Position numbers and translations under genes: made by a program
Part shown: positions 47,094 to 58,782 of the stretch, piece by piece
Layout of the letters: every line of letters begins with the position of its first letter
How positions within the stretch are numbered: position 1 is the first letter of the stretch
NCBI GenBank assembly: GCA_027943335.1
Contig: BSBK01000524.1
Span: 372,001 to 436,000 of the forward strand
Reading direction: 5' to 3'
DNA length: 64,000 bases
Source: Chamaecyparis obtusa
Taxonomy: Eukaryota > Streptophyta > Pinopsida > Cupressales > Cupressaceae
The notes under the pieces: generated by a model
What the model saw: the letters and a program-made list of their open reading frames with translations, nothing else
Told to the model about the DNA's origin: nothing
Database searches by the model: none

Positions 47094-47897
47094 GGCAATG
47101 GCTAAAAGTGGGAAAATTCGCACCTCGTTCCCCGTGCCGTTGCCGTGTCCGTTACCTTCCCCCGTCAGCCCAGTCTCCCGCCCGTACTTTTAGCCATTGC
47201 CGATACTTTTCTCCCCCATCGTTTTAATTCCGCTATTAATTCCGCGTTTTGCGTTGAAATAAACAGCCAAGTCTTTGAAGATGTTTAATCTTGAACTGTG
47301 CATTTTCTGCTACTGTGCATTTTACGAGACTACAGTCATTGAAGTCTCTGCTACTGTGCATTTTACAAGACTATAGTTATTGAAGTCGTTGAGTCAATGG
47401 ATTGGACATTAGCAGAAAATGCCACCATGAGCAAAGACTTTAACTTGGAAATGGGAATGTTGATGAGAGACACCAGTACTTAGACATTGCTATAACGGAA
47501 ATGGTACATAAAGTTCAAGACTGACTAGTCTTTGCTCGTGGTGGCATTTTCTGCTACTGGGCATTTTCTGCTACTGTCCAATCCATTGACTTGACGACTT
47601 CAATGACTATAGTCTCGTGGTTAACGTTTTAGACAGAAGAAAAATAAGAGTCTTTTGGCATTCCTATCCCCCACAGCCAGGAAATAACGCGGCATTGGCT
47701 GAAATGGTACGGTGTAAGACTTGGCTGTTTATTTCAACGAAAAACACGGAATTAATAGCGGAATTAAAACGATGGGGGAGAAAAGTATCGGCAATGGCTA
47801 AAAGTACGGGCGGGAGACTGGGCTGACGGGGGAAGGTAACGGACACGGCAACGGCACGGGGAACGAGGTGCGAATTTTCCCACTTTTAGCCATTGCC
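47094..47897. mobile_element. Foldback MULE-type non-autonomous DNA transposon
   Basis: 804 bases. The terminal inverted repeats are 182 bases each (47,094-47,275 and 47,716-47,897), nearly perfect, starting GGCAATGGCTAAAAGTGGGA. It is flanked by the 9-bp direct repeat GAATAAGAA (47,085-47,093 and 47,898-47,906); 9-bp duplications are typical of Mutator-like elements. Inside each arm the terminal 16 bases recur inverted about 95 bases in, so each arm can fold on itself. The middle holds further inverted blocks (CATTTTCTGCTACTG and complements). No transposase. The good match of the arms suggests a fairly recent insertion upstream of the transporter gene. Confidence 0.93.
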
Positions 47898-47906
47898 GAA
47901 TAAGAA

Positions 47907-49604
47907 TGGTGAAATGCAGACCATTTCTCTTGGAATATTCCAGCATGAGGCCACGTGTACACAATCATTTACGAATTCGAAGCCACTTTATCACGAATCG
48001 CATTCCAACGTGGAATCTTTCAGTTTTTGATTGGTCGACAGACGAATAAATGTCACTGTCCTCTACAATCACAAGATATAATGAAATTTCAATCGTAGGG
48101 TGACTAACTTATTATTTCTCTTCCAACGGATGGGACGAAACCGCCAGCGAATAAATATTACGCAACTTTATATGCATAGTGCCAACCTTTCCCTTTACCC
48201 TTGATGCCCCCGCCACTCCCCCCCTCGAATAATTTTAATAATCAACCATTTTACACCCTATTTAATTCAATACGAGTGTACAATTATAGATCTTCAAATA
48301 GATATCAGATTTTCACAAATAACACAAATTAATTTTTAGAATTTATAAAAATATCACATTCAATCATTTGCACCATTGATTTGATGAAGAACTAAGAAAG
48401 AGATAAATGATCACAACCATTGACTAAAAAATTAAACATTTCGAAATTAAAAATATAGTATATGTGGCTCCGGAATCCCCTAGTAAGAGAAATATGTGGG
48501 AGGAATATGTAGAATGGTGAGGCCCAAGAAAATGATTGATCTGTCTTACATACACAATTGCTCTCAAATTAGAGTTTTATTTGTGGGCAGTCGGTTCTTT
48601 TCACACTGCATTTTTCATACTTTAAGGAGCTGCTATTAAGATTTGTGGCTTTATTTTATTTACGATTATATATTATAAAACACAAATTTGGATCTAACAC
48701 GGGAAAATGGGAAATCCCATGATCTAGTCGTCAAATATTATAAACTATTACTAACTTATGATTTAAATTTCTTTTAATGATAGATTACTTTTTAACATTT
48801 CAAAATCCATATTTATGGTTATGAATTAAACAGTGGTTATTTAGGAAAAAAAACACTTTTTCCTGTTTAAAAATGTAAAACATGCATTAAACTTACGTCC
48901 AAAACATCACTGTTTTGCTAATTCTGAAAATCATAGTTGTTTTTTTTAAGAAATCAGTAGGTTAGTCCAGTGATCTGGAGTTTAGTTATTTGACACGATA
49001 AGTCTTCTATAACTTTTCCAATTTTGTATAATGGACACCTTGCCAATCTAACATATAAATCAGGAATCAAATCCACAACCCAAATTGCTGTCTAAAGTAA
49101 TAATTGAGATTGACTGAGCTGACCCAAGAAACCTTGAAACCAAAAATCTTACTCTTGCAAGAAAGTTGTTTTTATTATCAGAAAATATTTTTGACCGACA
49201 TAGTTTTGATTAAGGGCAAAATCAGATTTTGGAGGGCCCCGAAATCCTAAGAGAGTTACAAGAAATAAGCATTAGAGTCCATCAAAACAAAACTCTGTTG
49301 GATTTGCCTGTCAAATTTAATGGATTTGTGAAAATATTGATCTTATTTAAGTTGTCCACAGAACATACAAGTTTACTGTTAATGCAAATTTATATAAAAC
49401 ATTTAAGCAAGATGTATGATGAGTACAGTATGGATTATTTGTTTAATCATAATTTAGATACATTAAAGTAAATTACTCATATTTATGCAAATATAAGTCA
49501 CTTAAATTATCCAAGACCGATAGTTGAATCCTGATATTGAGTGGACTGAAAATCTTCCTTGACAATTTTTCCTGGCCATTAATAATTTTGGCATGTTTGT
49601 TGCC
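47907..49604. other. Intergenic and upstream region of the first transporter gene
   Basis: No supported gene; short frames (for example 49,229-49,471) show no domain. Probably holds the promoter of the gene starting at 49,686. Confidence 0.5.
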
Positions 49605-49613
49605 TATAAAAAG
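49605..49613 (+). promoter_or_regulatory. TATA box of the first transporter gene
   Basis: TATAAAAAG lies 81 bases before the chosen ATG, so transcription would start near 49,635-49,645. This rules against the in-frame ATG at 49,593 and makes the one at 49,632 unlikely. Confidence 0.6.
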
Positions 49614-49685
49614 ACTTATGGCTGCATTCTAATGAAGGCAAGAGCTCTTGGTTTATTTGTATTCTTGCCTGTGAAGAAAAAGACC

Positions 49686-52419
49686 ATGGGTGGGAAGAAA
49701 ATTGAGCACTGCTACAACGCAGTGGCCATGAAAAGGTGGATTTGCTTCATTGTAGCAGTGTGGCTACAATCCATCAATGGCACCAATTCAGTATTCTCTG
49801 ATTATTCCTCTGATCTGAAGAAAGTCATGGGAATTAACCAAATAAAGCTTAACAGTTTGGCTGTGGCCTCAGATCTTGGGAAGATCATGGGATGGGTTTC
49901 TGGAGTGGGTTGCATGCATCTCCCAACTTGGGCTGTTCTGGGCATTGCCATGAGCTTGGGAACAGTGGGATATGGTGTTCAGTGGCTTATGATGACTCAA
50001 ATTATTCGTCCTTTGGCGTTCTGGCAGGTTTTTGCTCATCTCTTTTCTCAGCAAATTTTTCTTGAGTTTTTCTATGTTTTCTAGGAGAAAATTTTACTTT
50101 GAAGTTTGAACATAGGTTGGCACCAGAGATTAATCCATCTAACGGCTGCTGTTTTGTCCAACAGTCTCGGAGTTCATACCATCCGTTAGATAGCCTGATC
50201 GTGCAGGTTGCACAAGCTCTTAAATGAATGAACAAGAATTTCTGATAATTTATTTAGGTTTCTCAGATTACTGTTAATTGTGAAGCATTCATTTATGATT
50301 TTTTTTTCTTAATTACAATGAATTCAACCCAATTGTCTCAGTTGTCCCTTGCATCGAGATAAAGCATAGTACAGGATTTTAGTCAGATTTTTCATTTATA
50401 TTGGAATATACAAACATCAATTTACATTTTTTAAGGCATAAAACTTTTTGCTAGGTTAGGCTAGAGTCGCCACCACATGCAGGATATCAACAATGTCAAA
50501 GAGAATTCAAAAACCCCATTTTTTCCCCTCAAATCTAGAGTTGGTTTGAAAAGAATTTCAGAAAACTGTCACACTTTTGTCCGGGTCTGATATGGATCCT
50601 CTATACTTTTCTGCAAACATAATTATATAATTCAAAGCTTCCTTTTTTTTAATATTTTTATTCTTCACAGAACATAGTTCAGTGAAAGAAAAAGTTTAGC
50701 TTGATTGATTTTTAAGGTGAATGTTTATATTGATATATGTTTGTTATTTTGGGTAATTTATCCAGGTGTACATGCTGTGCTTCCTAGCTGGAAATAGCAT
50801 CTGCTGGTTCAACACAGTGAGTTTCAGGGCTGCCATAGAAAATTTTCCCAGTAATAGAGGAATTGCTTCTGGTTTGAGCACAAGTTATATCGGACTCAGT
50901 GCTGTTATCTACACCTGCCTTTCTTCAATTATGAGTAAAGGGAACTCATCATCATACTTACTATTGAACTTTCTAGTGCCTAGTATAGTTGCCATCATTT
51001 CAGCCTTTCTTTTACATGTTTGTGAGTCTAAAAAGGCCAATGAAGAAGAAAAGGGAGACAAGAGAAACATGATACTGTTCACTCTGATTGCCATTACCAC
51101 TGCAGTTTGTTCCATACTTTATGAATTCTTACCCCTGAGAAATGCTGAGAGCCAAGGTATTTACATGATTGTCTTGATTATGCTTCTTCTTGTCCCTATC
51201 TGCATTCCAGTAAAGTTAGCCTTTGGCCATACCACTAAAACTAAAAAAGTGATCAATTACAATTCAAGCCCAAGACCAAGCCCAAGACCAAGCCCAAGGA
51301 CATCTCTTGAAATAATAGGAGAAAATGGGACCAAAAATACAGATGTAGAAAACTCAGAGAAGAATTTCAAAGCAATAGAGAAAACCACACAGAGCCACAC
51401 AATTGTAAACATAGATACCCAACAGAAGGCTAAAAAGAAATCAGCTCCATCACTTGGGGAGGAACATGGCATCATGGATCTCTTGGCAAACTTAGATTTC
51501 TGGCTGTATTACTTTGTGTATTTCTGTGGAGGAACAGTGGGTTTGGTATACATTAACAACTTGGGTCAGATTCTGCAGTCTTTAGGATACACCAAAAACC
51601 TGATTCTAGTGTCTCTTGTCTCCTCCTTTGGATTCTTTGGGCGTATTGCTTCAGGCATTCCTGACTATATTCAGGTACAATTCTCTCCAAGATTTGATTT
51701 TTTTTCTTTTCAACTCAGTTCATATGCTAAAGTTTGAAATTTTTCATGTACAATTCTTTCCAAGATTTGATTTTTTCTCTTTTCAACTCAACATATGCTA
51801 AAGTTTGAAATTTTTCATGAACAATTCTTTCCAAGATTTGATTTTTTCTCTTTTCAACTCAGTTCATATGCTAAAGTTTGAACTTTTACACAATATTAAT
51901 GATTGTATGCTGTTTTTTCCTGTGATTCAGCAATGGAGATTGACTAAAAACTGGAAACCTATACCACGACCGGCATGGATGGGAATATGGATGGTACCCA
52001 TGGCTGTAGCATTCTTCATGATGGCTCTCCTTAATCCGAGAAGCATGGCTGTTCTGTATGTGAGCACGGCCATTGTTGGACTGTCATCAGGAGCAATCAC
52101 CACCATAGCCATTCCTGTTTCTTCAGAGCTCTTTGGATTGGAGCATTTTGGTGTGAATCACAACATTCTTATAACCAACATTGCATTGGGTTCCATTCTT
52201 TTTGGTGAAATGGCAGGAATGGTCTATGACGAGTCTTCATCCAAACAAGGAATAGAAGCAGGAGGCCGGCTTCTGTGCGTGGGGAGACGGTGTTACGGGA
52301 AAACTTTTCTCTCGTGGGGAGGCGTGTGTTCTTTTGGAGTCCTACTGTGTGTGATCCTCTGCGTGAGAACCCGTGAATTGTATATATCTATCCACAGACA
52401 AAGCCAAAACCAGAATTGA
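49686..52419 (+). CDS. NFD4-like (nodulin-like) MFS transporter, copy 1
   Basis: Three exons: 49,686-50,027, 50,766-51,674 and 51,931-52,419, all joins in phase 0 with GT/AG ends; 579 residues, the usual length for this family. Exon 1 holds the start of the nodulin-like domain (NGTNSVFSDYSSDLKKVMGI, about residues 31-50). Exon 2 continues it (SICWFNTVSFRAAIENFP; SRGIASGLSTSY-like NRGIASGLSTSYIGLS). A charged cytosolic loop follows at about residues 272-345, including a short PRPSP repeat, then the second half (YYFVYFCGGTVGLVYINNLGQ; SFGFFGRIASGIPDYIQ). Exon 3 ends with SSELFGLEHFGVNHN and the last helices. About 12 membrane helices are expected. Known relatives include Arabidopsis NFD4, needed for karyogamy; substrates are mostly unknown. 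Start at 49,686 chosen from the TATA box and the match to copy 2. The frame is intact, so probably functional. Confidence 0.92.
51675..51890 (+). repeat. Three ~72-bp tandem copies in intron 2 of transporter copy 1
   Basis: Units around ACAATTCTTTCCAAGATTTG begin right at the exon 2 donor. Each includes a pyrimidine-rich stretch plus CAACTCAG (the middle one reads CAACTCAA), which looks like a 3' splice site. Confidence 0.88.
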
Positions 52420-52535
52420 CATATTACCTTGATACTGATATTTTTATGAAGCATGTAGAAACATAACCATACTGATCTCAGCCGCCCTTCAAGGCTTTTC
52501 AACAATGAGAAATATTTCTTCCCCGGGAGAAAGAC

Positions 52536-52541
52536 AATAAA
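52536..52541 (+). terminator. Candidate poly(A) signal of transporter copy 1
   Basis: AATAAA 117 bases after the stop codon, a usual distance for plant genes. Confidence 0.45.
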
Positions 52542-52544
52542 CTA

Positions 52545-55500
52545 CTTTTTGGATTCCTGTTTTGACCCATTCATTTGTTTTTATGAATAAGTTTACTTCA
52601 ACTTTCAACTAATCTAAAATACAGTAGTGCAATATTTAAACTTTATGTGGTAAGGAAAACATTCCTATAGTTTAAATGGAATTAATTCTAAATGATAAAA
52701 ATTCATAGGTGTTGAGCACCCACTAAAGACATGGCCAGCTCTAATGAAGGAAACTTATCAAAGTTGGGTCAATTAGAATCACCATGCCTATGAGATGAAG
52801 AAAAATAAATCCATGAGGGTAGGGAATAACCATGGACAATATTTTATCTTTTTTATTGGACTCAAGAAACTCGTGTTATTAAGAACTTCAATTCTGTTTA
52901 GTAGATTGGCTACAACCTTACTAGAGTCATTGAGGAGAGAAAGAAGGAGGTGAAACTTGGTCAACAATATAAGAAGTATTGTCTAAGAGGCCCAAAAACT
53001 CCTACAAAATCGTCACCTCAAGTGCAACTCTACTAGCTTGCAATTGACTCTACATGAGCATATTAGAGAAATTGCAGATATAGTGTTAAAGACAGAAATG
53101 AACATCAACATAAAATTTAAAATATATATATACTAAAAGATATTTTCACTTCACAAACATGCCAAATATAGTTCTACTTGAAAGGGTGACAAGAACACTA
53201 ATGGGGGGAAAATCACTAGCCCAATTCAAGCATCTTGAGATCAAATGCAAAATAAAAAAATATACTTTATTATTTTCAATTGTCCTTATAATAGGCAACA
53301 AGGATAATTAATCCCCAATGTATTAAATGAAAAATGGGCAAAAAAAACTCAATAGAGAAAGAGAATTTATGCTTAAGATAGTAGACTATATAGCTCAAAA
53401 TTTATAATGAAAAGTTTCTATAGAGTATTGGAGTTGTTAACAATGGTTTAGTTACCCAACCATATGAAGATGGAGAGAAAACCAAAGATATCCCTTGTAG
53501 GGATTATAACTGTTGAATGGTATATCAAGATACCAATTAGAGTCTTTCTATCAAAGCTTGAAAGACCTAACACTAATTTTGTGGACTATTTGAGGAAGAA
53601 TGGCATCAATGATAGCCTAAAAGGCTTCCTTTTTTTTTTTATATATACTATGTAATTTATTTTGATCTTAGGCCAAGAAAGAAAATTCTTGAGATCTCCA
53701 TGAATGAGATCTAGAAGATTTCTAGCATCTCATTTAAAAAATTTCAAGGCATGAATGTATGGCACATTGGCTAGAGGGAAATTTTGAAAATAAAAATAGG
53801 AGCTTTCCAAATAGACTATCAGTTGATTGAAAGATAATTATATATTCAATTCCTATCTAGAGAATCAAAATCTTGACAATCTCGTATGCTTTCCAAATTC
53901 TTTTAATAGAAAAAGTGCCTTGAACTGAATTGGACCCCTCATGGTGAGAAAGGTGTTGAGGTCCAAATATTTCCACGATGCACATCCATAAGGTACACCT
54001 AAACTAATACAGGGCCTAATGAATTTTTTCTATTTTATTTTCCTTAAGAGATTTAAGAATATATTTAGAATAAAGGTAGATTTCTTGATAGTATATTTAA
54101 AGCAGTCCCAAATAATAGACATAATTAGGAAGACAAAAATACTTGTAATAAACATGATAAAATATATGGTTTCCATTACTAGAGGCCTAAAGAATGCACT
54201 TAACATCTCATGCTTTTAAGTAAGAGAGTTTAGAGGGCACTAAGGAAGCAAAGAATAGTAAGCATTCAAGCAACAACCAACACATTTTGATGAGTCTAAT
54301 TTTTTTACTAGGAAAAAAATCTCGGTAATCTAGGATTTTATTGTTTATCAATCTTGACTAGAATAGCTTGCTAAAGGGTAACATGATAAGCTTGAATGGA
54401 AAAATAAATTTAAAGAAAATGAAGAACTTCCCCATAATTTATCCATTTCCAACCAAAATTACGCAACCAAATCAACTTAGGAGGGAACAATTGCCTGTAG
54501 CATTAGGTATTTTGTAATTGGATACTCCACCCAATTGTATTCATCTTCAACCAAAGTGAGGAATTAATCACTAAAAAATCTAAATATTAGATATCTATTT
54601 GAGAGAATTGAGAAAGTTAGTCTTCCTAATTGAGGTCTTCGAATGCACATGAGTTAACAAATAGCCAAAGAATTCTAGCACAAAACATAAAATGCTAGAG
54701 ATAGTTAGAAACCTTGATGTATGGATGAAAAAAAATCCAATTTCTTAGATCATTAACCATTGATCATAATGTAGGGAAAACATTTGCATATAAACTGATA
54801 AAGTGAGGACCAAACCCAACTACTTGAAGTATAATAATTAAAAAAGACCTCACAATGTAGTCATACACCTTGAAAATTTTAGAAAATTGCTATGATTTTT
54901 AAGCCTATTCCATTCCCTCCCAAATAATAAATACATTATTTAATATAAACATAAAATAAATGAACTTAGTTTATCCAAGAGTGGCAAGATGAGCAAAAAG
55001 AAGACTAAGGTTAAGATCTAAAACATTGGTAATAAATTTACATGAAATATTCAATGAAGTAATAGGCCACCAATTGTAGAGTTATTTAGGGTCTCTAGCC
55101 TGATATATGAATTTGATTTAATATGAATCAACTCGATCCAAAAAATGAACATTGAGAACCATAATATAGAATCTCAAGATCAAAATTCTTAAAGGTTGTA
55201 TTGTAATTCTACACCTATTTCTTTCAATCATACAAAATTTGGAATCATACAATTAGAAAAAGTATATAAAATATGAAGAATAGAAGGAAGTTAAAAAATT
55301 AAGGAGCTTGATTTTGTTCTAAAGGAATATCCAAGATGTGCAATCTCTCAAAGAAAACAAATCCATAATCACGTGAATAATTTTTTAAAGATCCTATAGA
55401 CTTTCATCTAGGAGTTTTAGCTAAGGTAAGCCAGAGTTATTGATGATAGGAGATTTTGAAAGCTTGTAATGATTTATATTAGATTTATATATAGAACTAT

Positions 55501-58500
55501 TACTAATCTATTTAAGAAATAATTTGACAATATTAATGGATTTTCATGTGAAACAAAAGTTTAACTCAATCTTGGTTGGGAAAAGTGACAAGAATGACCA
55601 AATGGAAACCTTCCTTTCAAGATTTTTGATTGAAAAGGTGAACCAAGCAAGATGCAGTGTCTAAGAAGATATTTCTATACTTTTGAGTCTTAAGTGATTA
55701 GAAAAAATTATGAGCTTTAATGTCTATGCAAGTATCAATGATTTAAATTCCTCCATTATATTTTTGCAAGATGAAAATATATTTAGAAAATACATAGTGT
55801 AGATACTTGGCATTAGTCCAAACAATTTTATACATAAACTTGGAAAGTTCTACATAAGCCACTTTATATGAAACACAATAAGAGAAATAATAAACATGCA
55901 TTGTAAATATGAGGAATTTGTGTTGGTGAATGTCATTTATTAAATTGTTTAGCTAAACAGTTATGTTGTTATTCATTTAAACAAATGTTTATGAATGTAT
56001 AAAAGCATGCGCGATTCATTTGGAATGTATGGAATAGCATAATCATTTTCATGTTATTTTGGTCCAAAAAAACAAAACTTTCTACCCAAAAAGACATATT
56101 GGCAATTTAATACTAAGTTCTTTGTTTATGTACTAGAGAAAAAACCATCATAGAGAGGAAGGGCCTTCCTCTAAAATTGTTAAAAAATGATGTCCAAGAA
56201 TTTAAACATTTCTAAAAATATTTATGTTAACTAATTAGGTATGGGAAATAACATACATCTGGAGCATCTTCTTATCCACACTACAAATAGGTTAATGAAT
56301 TTATGTAGATAGGGTGTCAAGAGCTTGTGCTAAATTTTATGTGTTTAAGTATAAGTTCAAATAAAAATCTTACAAATGAGCTCTCAATCTCTCTCCAAAA
56401 AAAATGCATATAATGTTAGCATCACATTATATCCAATTTTCATATATCATTAGACTATTTAACATCTGCTTAATATAACTAACTCTCTAGTACTGTGTAT
56501 TGTGCATTTTGATCCAAGTTGAAAGACAATCAAGTAGGTTCTATAGTAACTCCACAAAAAATAACTTGTATAGTGGATCATGAATAACAAAAATATTATT
56601 CTAGCATTTAAAACTATTCCAATAGGATTATCCTTGCACATGAGTTCATGATATTTCTATTAAAGTACTATTTGATTCTAATGTTCTTGTAAACTACCAA
56701 GGAATGTCTTATGTAGTACACAAATCATGAGAAGTTCCCAATAGTAGAACCAAAATAATAGCCAAAATCCCTATGCATATAGTTAAACTAATGGTTAGCA
56801 CTCAAAACCATTGTACACTAACATATTAATCCATCATAACGCTCACTCAAGGTATATTAGGGTCCTACTACCCTTAACTAAACATGTATATTTTATGACA
56901 CCAAAAATATTTAACAAAATTCATACCAAATACTAGAAAAGATTTAAATATATTCAATTGTTATCCAGAACCAAAATGAATATTCTCTATATTTACTCCC
57001 TCAATCCACCTTGAATATAACCAAATTACTTTAGATCTACTCTGTCTTTTCTCTCTACTTGAAATTCATGTAGAAAAGTGACAAGTTTAAAATTCTATCA
57101 CTTTGACTATAATCTAGCTATAAATCAAATCTTATACAATTCATAATTGTTGAAATTACTCAAATATGGATTTAAGAAATCATTTCCTAATCTATTTTCA
57201 TATATACTTAGCACATCTAATTGTAAAATTAATGTTAATATTCATGCTAAATATGAACTCATAGAAAAATGACATCAACATAGTAAATGGTTTCATTTGC
57301 AATATCTATATGCTCATACTTGTTCTTAATAGGAGAAAAACTAAGGGATAGATGTTTTTACTTCCAAATTTCACACACTAATAACTTACCCTAGGCATGC
57401 ACTCTCTACTCAGTTTCCTTTACTTATCATGTTCTATAATTTGTCACAAGTTCCAATTTTAATTATTTTTTCTCGTCAATTTGTTGGTCACTCTTTATAG
57501 TACACAAATTATTTGATGACAAATATTATATAACTAATATAATTTTTAATTTATGCATTATAATTTAGAGGCTACTGTGTTTCCTCTAACAATATGATAT
57601 GCTTGATGGATGCCTCTATTCAAAATCTCTACTTGGTTCATTTTTTATGTAAGGGTTTGATGGCTATCAACAAGGTCAAAAGTCTTCCCTCTACTTCTAT
57701 TGCACTATACTATGCTTTTCAACATAATTTATTGCTCAATATATATGTAAAAATAGACAATCAAATTTGAAGAGGTTGCATAAGTCACAAACAAGGTTTG
57801 CTAATTATTTATTAAGCCAAGGTTGTGTCAATGGCCTAATCCAAGACCACACCATGTCGTTATCCTGTCCAATACCATGTTGTATAGGTGACCCAATCCA
57901 AGGCTAGGTTACATGTGTAATTCTATTCCAAAAAACACAAATCTCAATATATCTCTACTGTATCTCAATTTTCAATCTTCTATCAAAATGTATCAATGAA
58001 TCAATAAATTCAAAATCACCATCAGCCCAAAAGTTAAATAAACTTCCTATTGTCTCTCCATCATTTTATCGTATTAATCTCCATTATTAATTTCAATCTA
58101 AACTTATTAAATTTTATTTGAACTAAAATTAAAATTTAATACACATTCCTTTTCCAAACTCAATATTTTAAATTAATAAATCCTAAAAATTAATTAGACC
58201 ACATAAAATAATATTGAAAACAATATTTAAACACATATATCTCCAATGGAAGTGTACATATATACATATACAAACTTTTCTGATTTCCCCTCTCAATTTC
58301 TCTTTTTAGAATAAAATCCAATTCCCATGTTGAAGATTCTTTTAAAGATGAGAAAAATATTGTTCTCACCATGTATGCGTTTCTCATTTAAAGGCACTTC
58401 AATTCCTAAAAACTCATCCGCAACAAAAAAGACTTTTAAAAACAAACTCAAATTTGTATTAAATTTGACAGTAACTTCAAAAAATATTGGATCTCTGTCC

Positions 58501-58782
58501 TGCTTCCACGATCCCTTCGATTCCATTGCCTTAAATGGCTATATTGGGCAGTTGTACTCAAATAAATAATGACAAATGTAGAAGAAAGATTTGTTCAAAA
58601 GTTTTCGTTGTCTCTACGCCGAGTCCCACCACGGAGATGGAATTTCAATATTTAAGCTTTTTAGCTCGTTCGATCAGAAAGATTCTTAAATGTTTGTGCA
58701 ACCGACAGGAACCATAGCTTTCCGAAAAAAAGAAAAAAAAAACTGTTGAGAAGTTGGAATCTCTGAGTTTTATATTACTTTG
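52545..58782. other. 6.2-kb intergenic region between the convergent transporter genes
   Basis: AT-rich, with many short frames on both strands but no recognisable domain, LTR or inverted repeat. It may contain very old transposon sequence; none can be supported. Confidence 0.5.

Noticed and set aside
47617..47964. Short frames over the foldback element
   Set aside because: They run through the terminal inverted repeat and are not conserved coding sequence.
49229..49471. 80-codon frame upstream of the first transporter gene
   Set aside because: No domain, and not matched upstream of the second transporter gene.
49593..49685. Upstream in-frame ATG for the transporter gene
   Set aside because: It precedes the TATA box at 49,605, and the extra residues have no counterpart in the paralogue.
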